This document shows, one piece after another, positions 36,284-46,191 of a stretch of DNA of 64,000 bases; positions within the stretch are counted from its first letter, which is position 1; each line of letters starts with the position of its first letter. The translations under genes and the position numbers were made by a program. The stretch spans positions 1-64,000 of the forward strand of contig NZ_BTPU01000020.1 in the NCBI RefSeq assembly GCF_036985595.1. The letters are read 5' to 3'. Below the pieces are notes generated by a model. That model was not told where the DNA came from. It saw nothing but the letters and a program-made list of their open reading frames with translations, and made no database searches. The stretch comes from Vallitalea maricola. Its GTDB lineage: Bacteria; Bacillota; Clostridia; Lachnospirales; Vallitaleaceae.

Positions 36284-37336
36284 TTAATTAGTTTTGTTAA
36301 CAAAATTTTGCCTATATTGATTTGGAGAAACCCCGTACTGTTTTTTAAAAGTTCTGATAAAGTGTGTAGTATTTTCATATCCTATACGTTTATTTATCTC
36401 ACAGATTTTTAAATCAGTAGAAACAAGGAGCTTAATTGCTTTATTAAGCTTTATGGTTTGAATCATTTTTCTAAAGTTGTGACCTGTGTGAAGCTTAATA
36501 AGTCTACTTAAATGGGAAACTGTAAAATTAAATTTATTTGAAAGTTCTTCCAATGTTACTGTTTTATAATTATTTTGAATATAAATTAAAATATCAGAAA
36601 GATTTTGATTACTTTTTCTTAATTCTGTTGGTAATTCAACAGTGTTTTTTTCACCTCTAAGTAAGTTAGCAAATAGAATCAATAAAACGTAATTTAACAT
36701 TTTATTACTATATTTTCTCCTTTCTAATGATTCAATAAAAATGTGCTTTATAGACATTCTTACTGTAGTACTGTTATTAGTCCTAAATATAATATAGTTG
36801 TTATAATTCTTAGTATATAAGATTTTTGTAAAGAAAGATGATAATATATTTTCATCATCAAGAATTTCCAAAAAAATACTATCAAAGGTACTTTTTCTTA
36901 CTAAAATATTTATTACAATAGAATCATCAAAGACTTCTACAGAGTGTTCTGCTTCAGGAGAAAGAATACATAAATCCCCTTCATTTAATGTGATTTTATC
37001 TCCCATAATATTTTGGATGCAGTGACCTGAATATATATATAGTATTTCAAAAAATGAATGTTTATGATTAAAGACAGGAGTGTAACGATCATGCTTAATA
37101 ACGTGAATATTCAACTCTTCATTATTAAAAATATCCTCCTCTAAAAACATTGATGAATCAGGAGTTAGGTTTAATTCTGGGATAATGATTTTATTTTCTT
37201 TAACAAAATTAAGATCTATGTTATCAGTAAACTCTTTATACGTTCTGGGATTTTGCTTTGCTAAGAAGTAGTCTTTTAAAAAAAGTTCACGTAAATTATA
37301 CTTTTTGAGATATTCATCTAATTCTTGCATATTCAT
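36284..37336 (-). CDS. AraC-family regulator with cupin sensor
   Basis: A 350-residue regulator: about 90 unique N-terminal residues, a cupin sugar-sensor (about 93-170; FNHKHSFFEILYIYSGHC, GDLCILSPEAEHSVEVFDDS), and the C-terminal AraC HTH pair (about 250-345; NKFNFTVSHLSRLIKLHTGH and IGYENTTHFIRTFKKQYGVS). AGAGGTGG precedes the ATG. Divergent from the GH1/PTS genes, it is probably their activator and may bind the dyad at 37478-37508. It is related to the AraC gene at 46192. Confidence 0.87.
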   Translation of the reverse strand: MNMQELDEYLKKYNLRELFLKDYFLAKQNPRTYKEFTDNIDLNFVKENKIIIPELNLTPDSSMFLEEDIFNNEELNIHVIKHDRYTPVFNHKHSFFEILYIYSGHCIQNIMGDKITLNEGDLCILSPEAEHSVEVFDDSIVINILVRKSTFDSIFLEILDDENILSSFFTKILYTKNYNNYIIFRTNNSTTVRMSIKHIFIESLERRKYSNKMLNYVLLILFANLLRGEKNTVELPTELRKSNQNLSDILIYIQNNYKTVTLEELSNKFNFTVSHLSRLIKLHTGHNFRKMIQTIKLNKAIKLLVSTDLKICEINKRIGYENTTHFIRTFKKQYGVSPNQYRQNFVNKTN

Positions 37337-37477
37337 TTTACCACCTCTTTACAACATTTTTAGAATTTCAACTATAATAGTAAGTATTTAAGTAGCTTGT
37401 ATGGTTAGTTTAACTATAACTTAGACATCAAAAAATGTCAACTTTTTTGCTCAAGTTATGTTATTGATTTGTGTAAT

Positions 37478-37508
37478 GATATCGTTTAATATTAATATAA
37501 ACGGCATC
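37478..37508. promoter_or_regulatory. operator-like dyad in the divergent AraC/GH1 intergenic region
   Basis: GATATCGTTTA (37478-37488) and TAAACGGCATC (37498-37508) are inverted copies with 9 of 11 positions paired and a 9-base A/T spacer. It lies about 140 bp before both divergent starts, so it suits a regulator of the AraC pair or a catabolite-control protein. Confidence 0.5.
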
Positions 37509-37646
37509 ATTCACTTGCCAAAAAACTAGTAGGAATAAGGTTTTAAGAATAATGTATTTAATACTACTATAATAAAAGTAAGTTTTAGAAAAAATAAAAG
37601 AACTATTTTAGTAGTAAAAAATAAAGATATTATCGCAGGAGGAATT

Positions 37647-39071
37647 ATGGATAAAATGAATACAACAAGCTTTCCTAAAAACTTTTTATGGGGAGCGGGA
37701 GCATCTGCTTTTCAAGCAGAAGGAGCTTACAATGAAGATGGGAAAGGACTTACAAGTGCAGATTTACATTCTTTTTTAAAATCAGATATTCAAGCAGACA
37801 CAAAAATTGCAGTGGATTTTTACCATAAGTATGAAGAAGATATAAGGCTTATGAAGGAACTTGGCTTGAATAGTTTTCGTTTTTCTATTTCATGGGCTAG
37901 AATCTTTCCTAATGGTAATGACTCAAATGCAAATGAACTTGGTGTAGCTTTTTATGATAAAGTAATTGATCTTCTTGTAAAATATAACATTGAACCAATT
38001 GTAACACTATATCATTTTGACATTCCTCAGAATTTAGTTGAGGTTTATAACGGATGGGCATCAAGGAAATGTATTGATGATTATGAGAGATACGTTCATT
38101 ATTGCTTTAAAAGATATGGTGACAGGGTCAAATATTGGATAACAGTAAATGAACAAAGGGTAATAGCAGAGTCTAAATCATTAGTAGGCTTCAAGGAAAA
38201 AGAGGGCTGCAGCTGGGAAGCAATTAGACATCAAATGAATCATCATCTTTATCTAGCTAATGCAAGGGCTATAAAACTATGTCATAAGATTCTTCCAGAT
38301 GTTAAGATTGGAACAGCGGTCTCTTACTTAACTACCTATCCGGCAACGTCAAAGCCAGAAGATGTATTTGCAGCAAAGGAACTGGAAGATATATGGTCAT
38401 TTGCTACCATGGACGTTTATTATTATGGAGACTATCCAGATTATTATAAAGCATATATGAAGGAACAAGAAATTTCTATTCAAATTGAAGAATCAGATTA
38501 TGAAACTTTAAGAAATGCTAAACCAGACTTTATTGGCGTCAATTGGTATCAAACGGCAACAATAGAGTATAATAAATTTAGAGTAAAAGAGGAAAAGAAA
38601 GATCAAATTGAACCTACAACTATGGGATTAGGAGGAAGGGTTAAAATAGTAAAAAATCCTAATCTAACATATACAAAATGGGGCTGGCCTATTGATCCAA
38701 AAGGCTTCCGATTAGCTTTAAGAAAAGTTTATGAACGCTACCATCTTCCAATTATAGTTACTGAAAATGGTCTTGGAGCAGCAGATAGCTTAACAAAAGA
38801 TAATAAGATTCATGATGAATATCGTATTGATTTTTTGAAACATCACCTGTTAAGTATTAAGAAAGCAATAGAAGATGGAGTAGTAGTTATTGCTTATAGT
38901 TATTGGTCATTTATTGATATTTTAAGTTCTAGCAATGGAATGAATAAGAGATATGGGTTTGTTTATGTTGATAGGGATGAATTTAACATAAAAGATTTAA
39001 AACGAATAAAGAAGGATAGTTATTATTGTTATCAAAATATAATAAAGGATAATGGTTCTAATCTGGAATAA
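37647..39071 (+). CDS. GH1 6-phospho-beta-glucosidase-type hydrolase
   Basis: A 474-residue GH1 retaining beta-glycosidase, cytoplasmic. FLWGAGASAFQAEGAY starts the barrel; Glu169 in TVNEQ is the acid/base and Glu373 in TENGLG the nucleophile. The C-terminal SSSNGMNKRYGFVYVD carries the Ser/Lys/Tyr set that holds a 6-phosphate, so it probably cleaves PTS-imported phosphorylated beta-glucosides. AGGAGG precedes the ATG. A PTS IIC-IIA-IIB set follows after an IS remnant. Confidence 0.9.
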   Translation: MDKMNTTSFPKNFLWGAGASAFQAEGAYNEDGKGLTSADLHSFLKSDIQADTKIAVDFYHKYEEDIRLMKELGLNSFRFSISWARIFPNGNDSNANELGVAFYDKVIDLLVKYNIEPIVTLYHFDIPQNLVEVYNGWASRKCIDDYERYVHYCFKRYGDRVKYWITVNEQRVIAESKSLVGFKEKEGCSWEAIRHQMNHHLYLANARAIKLCHKILPDVKIGTAVSYLTTYPATSKPEDVFAAKELEDIWSFATMDVYYYGDYPDYYKAYMKEQEISIQIEESDYETLRNAKPDFIGVNWYQTATIEYNKFRVKEEKKDQIEPTTMGLGGRVKIVKNPNLTYTKWGWPIDPKGFRLALRKVYERYHLPIIVTENGLGAADSLTKDNKIHDEYRIDFLKHHLLSIKKAIEDGVVVIAYSYWSFIDILSSSNGMNKRYGFVYVDRDEFNIKDLKRIKKDSYYCYQNIIKDNGSNLE

Positions 39072-39089
39072 AAGCAAATGAAGGGATAC

Positions 39090-39336
39090 ACATGTTTGTC
39101 TTGAAGTGATTAATGGAGCGTTCAATAATTGTGCGAATCTTATAAAGAGAACCAGTCAAAGGATAGTACGATTCCAGCCTTGATTTTTACATAAAGCAGT
39201 ATTAAATTCAGCTGGTATGAAACTCAGAAATATTAAAGTGTTCTTGCAAAAAAAATGAAGAAGAGTGATTGATAAAAGAATCCTGACACTCTGTAAAAAT
39301 ATTGCTTAAGGAAAGTTGTTGAAATTTAGTTGTCAT
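39090..39336 (-). mobile_element. internally deleted transposase remnant
   Basis: On the minus strand, ACGGAGG and ATG (39336) begin MTTKFQQLSLSNIFTECQDS, typical of an IS1182/IS4-type DDE transposase start. Frame breaks follow, then near the left end the transposase-like tail RTIIERSINHFKTNMC. Only about 245 bp remain, with the start and end of the gene joined by an internal deletion. Sequence up to about 39395 may include the element's right end. Confidence 0.6.
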
Positions 39337-39417
39337 AAATTTTCCTCCGTTCGTGATATAGAATTAGTGTATATTTTATCACAAGCGGAGAGAAAATTTA
39401 TAAAAATAAAAGAATAA

Positions 39418-39438
39418 AACCCTTAAAAATAAGGGGTT
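39418..39438 (+). terminator. weak hairpin before the PTS genes
   Basis: AACCCTTA-AAAA-TAAGGGGTT, partially paired, about 47 bp before the IIC start. It could be a terminator for upstream reading or an attenuator; there is no clear T run. Confidence 0.35.
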
Positions 39439-39484
39439 GAGGTATTTATCAAATGCCTAAAAATATTATAAAAGGAGAGAGAGT

Positions 39485-40762
39485 ATGGCTAAATTTAATG
39501 ATTTTTTACAAGAAAAAATAACACCAGCCATGAATAAGTTTGGGAATAACATTGTTTTAAGTGCAATTACAAGAGGGGTTATGGCATCTTTGCCACTTAC
39601 ATTAGGAACATTTTTAATTGCTATAGTTGCCAACTTTCCAGTTAAGGCGTGGACCAATTGGCTTGCAGCGATCGGATTAGATACGCATTTAAATGCAGTT
39701 GTTGGAGCTACAACTGATATGCTGGCATTATTTTTTGCTTTTACAATTGCATATAATTATGCAAAACTTAAAGAGTCAGATGAATTGATAGCAGGAGTAT
39801 TATCATTGGCATCATTTATTATTGTTATGCCTCAACAAATTAACGGCGCTGATGGAAATTTAATAGCTGCATTGGAAAAAACTTACTTAGGGAGTAGTGG
39901 TATTTTTGTAGCAATGCTTACAGCTGTTTTAGTTGGAGCATTATATTCATTCTTGGATAAAAAAGGCCTAGTCATTAAGTTGCCAGATAGTGTACCGGAA
40001 ATGGTATCAAAATCTTTAGGACCTGTTTTTATCGCTATGATTATTTTTGTAGTAGTGTTATTTGTACGTATTGGATTTGCTTATACATCATTTAACACAA
40101 TATTTGAATTTATAAATACGGTTGTGGGAAAACCTGTTATGCATTTAGGTTCATCAACTATTGCACTGTTAATCTTTTTTACAATTGCAAATATATTATG
40201 GTGGTGTGGTATTCATCCAGCTTCATTGCAAGGTGTATATATGCCAGTAGCCATGGGTGCTATAGCAGCTAATGTTGCAGCATTTCAACAAGGGGATCCA
40301 TTACCTTATACAGCTTTCATGGTATTGTTTTTTACTTATGTTGGGGTTGGTGGTAATGGTAATACTCTAGGATTAGCAATTAACATGGCTATATTTTCAA
40401 AATCGGAGCGTTATAAAGTATTAGGTAGGATATCACTTGTGCCAAATATTTTTAATATTAATGAACCATTAATTTTCGGAACACCTATGATTTTTAATCC
40501 GTTTTTCTTTGTTCCTATGGCCTTGTCTTCAATAGTAACTGGCTTAGTTGGATTGGTTTTTGTTAAGATAGGAGCGTATAATTCTTTTAACCCACTAATT
40601 CTATTACCTTGGACAACACCACCGGCTGTTACAGCAGTCATTACAGCAGGATTTTTAGCAGCTGTAGGCGTAATTTGTGCAATTTTTGCCTCAGTATTAT
40701 TATATTTCCCATTCTTTAAGATGGCAGATAAGCAAGCATTGAAGGAAGAACAAGAAAAATAA
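39485..40762 (+). CDS. PTS lactose/cellobiose family EIIC component
   Basis: A 425-residue membrane permease of the CelB/LacE class, about ten hydrophobic helices. FNINEPLIFGTPMIFNPFFF is the conserved substrate/phosphotransfer loop, and ILWWCGIHPASLQGVYMPVA is another family landmark. It imports a disaccharide or beta-glucoside while the cognate IIB phosphorylates it. AAAGGAGAGAG sits before the ATG. IIA follows 78 bp downstream, then IIB. Confidence 0.92.
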   Translation: MAKFNDFLQEKITPAMNKFGNNIVLSAITRGVMASLPLTLGTFLIAIVANFPVKAWTNWLAAIGLDTHLNAVVGATTDMLALFFAFTIAYNYAKLKESDELIAGVLSLASFIIVMPQQINGADGNLIAALEKTYLGSSGIFVAMLTAVLVGALYSFLDKKGLVIKLPDSVPEMVSKSLGPVFIAMIIFVVVLFVRIGFAYTSFNTIFEFINTVVGKPVMHLGSSTIALLIFFTIANILWWCGIHPASLQGVYMPVAMGAIAANVAAFQQGDPLPYTAFMVLFFTYVGVGGNGNTLGLAINMAIFSKSERYKVLGRISLVPNIFNINEPLIFGTPMIFNPFFFVPMALSSIVTGLVGLVFVKIGAYNSFNPLILLPWTTPPAVTAVITAGFLAAVGVICAIFASVLLYFPFFKMADKQALKEEQEK

Positions 40763-40840
40763 ATGCAACGTTATATTAGTTATATTGTTTAAAAATAGAT
40801 AGTAGTTTCATATAAAATTGAAAAGAAAGTGGGATTAGCA

Positions 40841-41185
40841 GTGAATGAACTGGAAATAAGTATTATTAATATTATAGTAAATGCAGGAGAAACTAAATCG
40901 TACGCATATGAAGCATTAGCAAAAGCAAACGAGACAAAGTATGAGGAAGCAGATAGGTTAATGAAAAAAGCAAATGAAGCACTAAATCTAGCGCACAATG
41001 CTCAAACAGAAATGTTGCATAAAGAGGCTTCAGGGCAGAAGATAGAAATATCAGTTCTTTTTATACATGCCCAAGATCATCTAATGACAGCTATAAGTGA
41101 AAAGAACCTTATAGAGCAAATAATAGAATTGAGAAAGGTTGTAAACACTTTAGTTAAAAATAAAGGAGAGAAAAGCAATGATTAA
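40841..41185 (+). CDS. PTS lactose/cellobiose family EIIA component
   Basis: A 114-residue three-helix IIA of the LacF/CelC type. His76 in VLFIHAQDHLMTAI corresponds to the phosphorylated histidine of LacIIA, and AHNAQTEM is the other conserved segment. I start it at the GTG at 40841, giving the usual short N-terminus NELEISIINI; a GTG at 40829 is also in frame. The ribosome site is modest. It overlaps the IIB start by 8 bp, so the two are translationally coupled. Confidence 0.9.
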   Translation: MNELEISIINIIVNAGETKSYAYEALAKANETKYEEADRLMKKANEALNLAHNAQTEMLHKEASGQKIEISVLFIHAQDHLMTAISEKNLIEQIIELRKVVNTLVKNKGEKSND

Positions 41186-41492
41186 GATTGGATTGTTTTG
41201 TGCAAGCGGAATGTCAACTAGCATGATGGTAAAGAAAATGATAAAGGCAGCTGAAAAAAGAGAGCTGGGTGTAGAAATTAATGCATACCCAGAATCAAGC
41301 CTTGCAAAAGTACTTGATGAAGGAATAGATGTAGTATTGCTCGGACCGCAAGTAAAATTCAAATTTCCATCATTAAAAGCTTTGTGCGAACCTAAAGGTG
41401 TGCCAATAGATGTAATAAATTCATTGGATTATGGAATGATGAACGGAGATAAAGTATTATCAGCCGCTATAGAGCTAATGGAAAATAAATAA
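41178..41492 (+). CDS. PTS lactose/cellobiose family EIIB component
   Basis: A 104-residue cytoplasmic IIB. The active cysteine is Cys8 in GLFCASGMSTSMM, and the second half has VVLLGPQVKFKF as in CelA-type IIB. It receives phosphate from the adjacent IIA and passes it to the sugar in IIC. A terminator at 41502 ends this IIC-IIA-IIB unit, which is ordered differently from the second set at 50.2-52.1 kb (IIB-IIC-IIA). Confidence 0.92.
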   Translation: MIKIGLFCASGMSTSMMVKKMIKAAEKRELGVEINAYPESSLAKVLDEGIDVVLLGPQVKFKFPSLKALCEPKGVPIDVINSLDYGMMNGDKVLSAAIELMENK

Positions 41493-41501
41493 TAGTATGT
41501 T

Positions 41502-41530
41502 AAGGTTGGAGGGTCAATAACTCCAGCCTT
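41502..41530 (+). terminator. rho-independent terminator after the first PTS set
   Basis: AAGGTTGGAG, 9-base loop, CTCCAGCCTT (one mismatch), followed by ATTTAAT. Confidence 0.7.
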
Positions 41531-41682
41531 ATTTAATAAATGAACATTTGTTAAAATGTACATGCTATTATATAATCTTAGATTGAAATTCCAGTTTAGA
41601 GTAATTAATCAGATAGATGTTTTAAAATTCAAATTACATTGGATAAGAATTATAATTAGCATGATTCAAGAGGAGAAAAAAT

Positions 41683-44304
41683 ATGAAGATAATAAATTTG
41701 AAAATAAATCATATAAAAAATCCACTAGGCTTCAGTCTAGATAAACCAACCATATCTTTTGTTGCCTGTGATACTAAAGCAAATTTACAAGTAGCTGCTA
41801 GAATAGAGGTAGCCTATGACAAGGAGTTTTGCAATATTGTTTTCGATAGCGGAAAAAGCGAACAAATAGATAGCTTGGGATTTGAGCTATTTATAACTTT
41901 AGAGCCGCGTACTCGCTATTATTATAGAGTAACAGTATGGGCAGATAATGGAGAAACTGCAATCAGTGAAGCAGCTTGGTTTGAAACAGCTAAGCTTGAT
42001 GAATCTTGGAATGCAAAATGGATAACACCAACATTAGATAACAAAAGACATTCTGTATTAAGCAAAAAGTTTAATATCCAAAAATCCAAAAGATATATAA
42101 ATTCTGCCCGGGCCTATGTATGTGGTCTAGGCTTATATGAAATGAATATTAATGGAAAAAAGTGTGGGGATGAATATCTCACACCAAACTTTAATGCATA
42201 TAATAAATGGCTTCAATATCAAACTTATGATATTACAGATACATTAGCTGAAGGCGAAAACAGTATTGATGTTGCACTAGGAAATGGATTATATAAGGGG
42301 CGCTTTGGTTTCGATAGTGAAGAAAACATATATGGAGATAAATTTGCCTTATTATGTGAAGTAGTTATTACTTTTAACGATGGAACAACAGAGATAATAA
42401 GATCGGATGAAACTTGGAAGGCAAGAAAAGGGAAGGTCTTATACAGCAATATTTACGATGGAGAAGTTTATGATGCTGGTTTTGAGGATGATACTACTTA
42501 TGATGTTGAAGAGATAGATCTAGGACATGACAGATTGAAAGCTAGGCTGAGCCTTCCGGTAAAAATAAAAGAGACATTAAAGCCATTAGAAGTAATAAAA
42601 ACACCATCAGGAGAAACTGTCCTTGATATGGGTCAAAATATGGTTGGGTGGATAGAATTCAGAACCAATGCACCAAAAGGCAGAGAAATACTATTACAAT
42701 ATGGTGAGCTTCTTCAAGAAGGCAATTTTTATAGAGAAAATCTAAGAACTGCAAAGGCAGAATTTAAATATATATCTGATGGGGGGGAGGCTGTAGCTAG
42801 ACCTCATTTTACGTTCTATGGATTTAGATATGTAAAGATAAATGGTTGGTATGGGGAAGTAAATGCAGATGATTTCACAGGCTGCGTATTGTACTCGGAC
42901 ATGGAACTTACTGGACACATAGAAACTAGCAATCCTTTAGTTAATAGGTTATTTTTAAATGCTTTATGGGGACAAAAAGGAAACTTTTTGGATATTCCAA
43001 CAGACTGTCCTCAGCGTGATGAACGTATGGGATGGACAGGAGACGCACAAGTATTTTCAGGAACAGCATGTTTTAATATGGATACCTTTGCATTCTTTAC
43101 AAAGTATGGATATGATCTTGGTAGCGAACAAGAAGATAGAAATGGAATGATACCAATGGTTGTGCCAGCAGCAAATCTAAAGGGCGGTGGTTCTAGTGTC
43201 TGGGGAGATGCTGCAACTATAATACCATGGAATGTATATGTTCAGTATGGTGATAAGAGCATATTAGAACAGCAATTTGATAGTATGAAAGCTTGGGTAG
43301 ACTATATCTGGAGAGAAGATAATGCTTCAGGTTCCAAAAGACTTTGGACTAAAGGTTTCCATTTTGGAGACTGGCTTGCCTTGGATGGAGAAGATCCAAG
43401 TTTTCCAACCGGTAGAACAGATATAACATTTATATCCTCAGCGTATTATTATTATTCTTCTAATATAGTTGCAAAAACTGCAAAGGTATTAGGAAAAACA
43501 GACATAGGAAAAGAATATGAAAAGTTATCAAACGAGGTAAGAGAAGCAATTAGAGACGAGTATTTTAGTAAAAATGGACGTATCACAATCAATACACAGA
43601 CAGCCTTAATAATTTCGTTATTTATGGATCTCGTGCCTGAAGGTAAAAGAGAAAGAACTATAAATGATTTACGTGAGAGATTTAAAAAAGATAACAATCA
43701 TCTAAAGACAGGCTTTGTTGGTACACCATATATTTGTAAGACATTATCGGAAAACGGGTGTAATGATTTAGCCTATACTTTACTGTTAAATAAGGATTAC
43801 CCAAGTTGGCTTTATGCAGTTACAATGGGTGCGACAACCATTTGGGAGCGCTGGAATTCTGTACTCCCAGATGGGAAAATAAGTGGTACGGACATGAATT
43901 CATTAAATCACTATACGTATGGGTCTATAGTAGAATGGATGTATAGGTATATGGCTGGAATAAACCCAGTAGAAGATAACCCTGGTTTTAGACATATAAA
44001 ATTATTGCCAAAGCCAGACTACCGCCTAAAATATGTAAAAGCAAGTTATAACTCAGCAGTTGGATTGTGTGAAAGTCAATGGGAAATAACTGCAGAAGGA
44101 AAATTAAATTTTAAATTTATAATACCATTTAACGCTTCTGCGACCTTAATATTACCTGATGCAAAATTAGAAAATGTTAAGGTAAATGGTAAGTCCCTAA
44201 ACGATACTCTCCTTATTTCAAGGCAAAAAAATGAACATGTGTATGTAGAATTAAATAGCGGTTCCTTTGAGTTTTATTACGAACCAGAAATTGCTTATAT
44301 TTAG
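41683..44304 (+). CDS. GH78 alpha-L-rhamnosidase
   Basis: An 873-residue enzyme releasing terminal L-rhamnose. No signal peptide, so cytoplasmic. Order: N-terminal beta-sandwich, the rhamnosidase N domain (around RAYVCGLGLYEMNINGKKCG), the concanavalin-like module (VLDMGQNMVGWIEF), and the catalytic (alpha/alpha)6 barrel with DIPTDCPQRDERMGWTGDAQ, including the conserved acid residues. Then come WGDAATIIPW, TTIWERWNS and the C-terminal beta domain. AGGAG precedes the ATG. It would act on rhamnosylated glycosides imported by the flanking PTS systems, feeding rhaA/rhaB downstream. Confidence 0.93.
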   Translation: MKIINLKINHIKNPLGFSLDKPTISFVACDTKANLQVAARIEVAYDKEFCNIVFDSGKSEQIDSLGFELFITLEPRTRYYYRVTVWADNGETAISEAAWFETAKLDESWNAKWITPTLDNKRHSVLSKKFNIQKSKRYINSARAYVCGLGLYEMNINGKKCGDEYLTPNFNAYNKWLQYQTYDITDTLAEGENSIDVALGNGLYKGRFGFDSEENIYGDKFALLCEVVITFNDGTTEIIRSDETWKARKGKVLYSNIYDGEVYDAGFEDDTTYDVEEIDLGHDRLKARLSLPVKIKETLKPLEVIKTPSGETVLDMGQNMVGWIEFRTNAPKGREILLQYGELLQEGNFYRENLRTAKAEFKYISDGGEAVARPHFTFYGFRYVKINGWYGEVNADDFTGCVLYSDMELTGHIETSNPLVNRLFLNALWGQKGNFLDIPTDCPQRDERMGWTGDAQVFSGTACFNMDTFAFFTKYGYDLGSEQEDRNGMIPMVVPAANLKGGGSSVWGDAATIIPWNVYVQYGDKSILEQQFDSMKAWVDYIWREDNASGSKRLWTKGFHFGDWLALDGEDPSFPTGRTDITFISSAYYYYSSNIVAKTAKVLGKTDIGKEYEKLSNEVREAIRDEYFSKNGRITINTQTALIISLFMDLVPEGKRERTINDLRERFKKDNNHLKTGFVGTPYICKTLSENGCNDLAYTLLLNKDYPSWLYAVTMGATTIWERWNSVLPDGKISGTDMNSLNHYTYGSIVEWMYRYMAGINPVEDNPGFRHIKLLPKPDYRLKYVKASYNSAVGLCESQWEITAEGKLNFKFIIPFNASATLILPDAKLENVKVNGKSLNDTLLISRQKNEHVYVELNSGSFEFYYEPEIAYI

Positions 44305-44413
44305 ATATAATAATAATGATTTTAGTTGTAAAGAATTAGTGAAATATAAAGTGAAATTTCCATTAAAAGGAGCATCATATCATAAATTTTATAATTTGAA
44401 AGGAGGATTCAAG

Positions 44414-46120
44414 TTGATAAATTTGAAGAACAAACCATTTTATTTACAGGAGCAGGATATTGAGTGGGTTGAAGAAACTCTTGATTCTATGGATTTAAAA
44501 GAGAAGGTTGGACAATTATTTTGCACAGTAGGAGTAATGGATGACAAGGAGCAGTTAAAAACTTTTTTAAACAAGGTAAAGCCTGGTGGTATAATGTATA
44601 GGCCAGATAAAGGAGAAAAAATTCAAGAAATTCATAGAGTTCTTCAAGATAATTCCAAAATACCTCTGTTAATTTCGGCTAATCTAGAAGCAGGTGGGAA
44701 TGGTATAGCGACGGATGGAACTTATTACGGCAAACAAATGCAGATTGCAGCTACAGATGATGAAAATATGGCATATAAACTTGGTATAGTTTCAGGAAGA
44801 GAAGGAAGAGTAGTAGGCTGTAACTGGGCTTTTGCTCCTATCGTTGATATTGACATGAACTTTAGAAATCCAATAACAAATGTTAGAACTTATGGAGCAA
44901 ACTCAGAAAGAGTGCTTAGAATGGCTAGAAAGTATATGGAAGGAATAAGTGCAAACGGACTTGCTGCAGCAATTAAACACTTTCCAGGTGATGGAGTAGA
45001 TGAAAGAGATCAACATCTTTTAACTTCAATTAACTTCTTATCAGTTGATGAATGGGATGCAACCTTTGGGAAAATATATAAGGGAATGATAGATAGCGGA
45101 GCACAAACTGTAATGGTAGGACATATTGCTCTACCTGAATACTCTAAAAGTTTTGTTCCAAATATGAAAGATGAGGATATAATGCCTGCTACATTAGCTC
45201 CAGAATTGCTTAATAATTTACTTAGAGATAAACTAAGTTTTAATGGACTAATCATTACAGATGCAACACCTATGCTTGGATTTACTACTACTGAAAGAAG
45301 AGAAATTGCAGTCCCTAAAGCTATTGCATCAGGCTGTGATATGTTTCTATTTAATAAAAATATAGATGAAGATTTTGGATACATGCTAAAAGGTATAGAA
45401 AAAGGAATTCTCACAATGGATAGATTAAATGAAGCTGTAACAAGGATACTTGCTTTAAAAGCATCCTTAGGATTGCACAGACAAAAGGAGAGTGGGACTC
45501 TAGTTCCAAATAAAGATGCACTGTCTGTATTAAAATGCGAAGAACATGAAAAATGGGCAAAAGAATGTGCTGATAAATCTGTAACTTTAGTTAAGGATAC
45601 GCAAAATCTGCTTCCTATTACTCCGGAAAAATATAAAAAGATAAGGCTTTATGTATTAGGTGATAGTGAAGGTGGTTTTAAAGAAGGGTCAGCCGTAACT
45701 GACTCTATCAAATTAGCTTTAGAAAAACAAGGTTTTGAAATTTATCTTTTTGATAATGAAAATCTAGATTTTGGAGAATTATTTGAAGGTAGTGTTAGCA
45801 GTTTAAAGGAGAAATACGATTTAGCGCTCTATATTGCCAATATAGAGACAGCAAGTAATCAAACAACAGTAAGAATTAACTGGACACAGCCTATGGCAGC
45901 TAACGCCCCATGGTTTGTTAAGGAACTACCCACAATTTTTATATCTGTAGCTAATCCATACCACTTATTAGATGTACCTATGGTAAAAACCTATATTAAT
46001 GCATACTCCTCTAATGAATACGTAGTTAAAGCAGTAGTTGAAAAGATTACGGGAAAGTCAGAATTTAAAGGAATAAATCCTGTTGATCCTTTCTGTAATG
46101 TTTGGGGATCAAAACTTTAG
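44414..46120 (+). CDS. GH3 glycoside hydrolase (NagZ/beta-glucosidase family)
   Basis: A 568-residue GH3 enzyme, cytoplasmic. N-terminal barrel with SMDLKEKVGQLFCTVGV, then RNPITNVRTYGANSERV and AAIKHFPGDGVDERDQHL (the KHFPGxG...DxH motif). The nucleophile aspartate sits in NGLIITDATPMLGF. The second domain follows (about 390-568). The TTG at 44414 with AAAGGAGG upstream is the start; the frame extends upstream over the rhamnosidase end but has no site there. Family members remove beta-glucose or beta-GlcNAc; here a role on the same glycoside as the rhamnosidase is likely. Confidence 0.87.
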   Translation: MINLKNKPFYLQEQDIEWVEETLDSMDLKEKVGQLFCTVGVMDDKEQLKTFLNKVKPGGIMYRPDKGEKIQEIHRVLQDNSKIPLLISANLEAGGNGIATDGTYYGKQMQIAATDDENMAYKLGIVSGREGRVVGCNWAFAPIVDIDMNFRNPITNVRTYGANSERVLRMARKYMEGISANGLAAAIKHFPGDGVDERDQHLLTSINFLSVDEWDATFGKIYKGMIDSGAQTVMVGHIALPEYSKSFVPNMKDEDIMPATLAPELLNNLLRDKLSFNGLIITDATPMLGFTTTERREIAVPKAIASGCDMFLFNKNIDEDFGYMLKGIEKGILTMDRLNEAVTRILALKASLGLHRQKESGTLVPNKDALSVLKCEEHEKWAKECADKSVTLVKDTQNLLPITPEKYKKIRLYVLGDSEGGFKEGSAVTDSIKLALEKQGFEIYLFDNENLDFGELFEGSVSSLKEKYDLALYIANIETASNQTTVRINWTQPMAANAPWFVKELPTIFISVANPYHLLDVPMVKTYINAYSSNEYVVKAVVEKITGKSEFKGINPVDPFCNVWGSKL

Positions 46121-46191
46121 GACTGGATGTGAATTATATGAGTATTAAGGCAGTAATATAAGTAAAAATAAGTGTAGTTAGGAGAAGCTTT

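Noticed and set aside
45010..45414. 134-residue antisense frame within the GH3 gene
   Set aside because: Mirror of the conserved GH3 barrel; no independent support.
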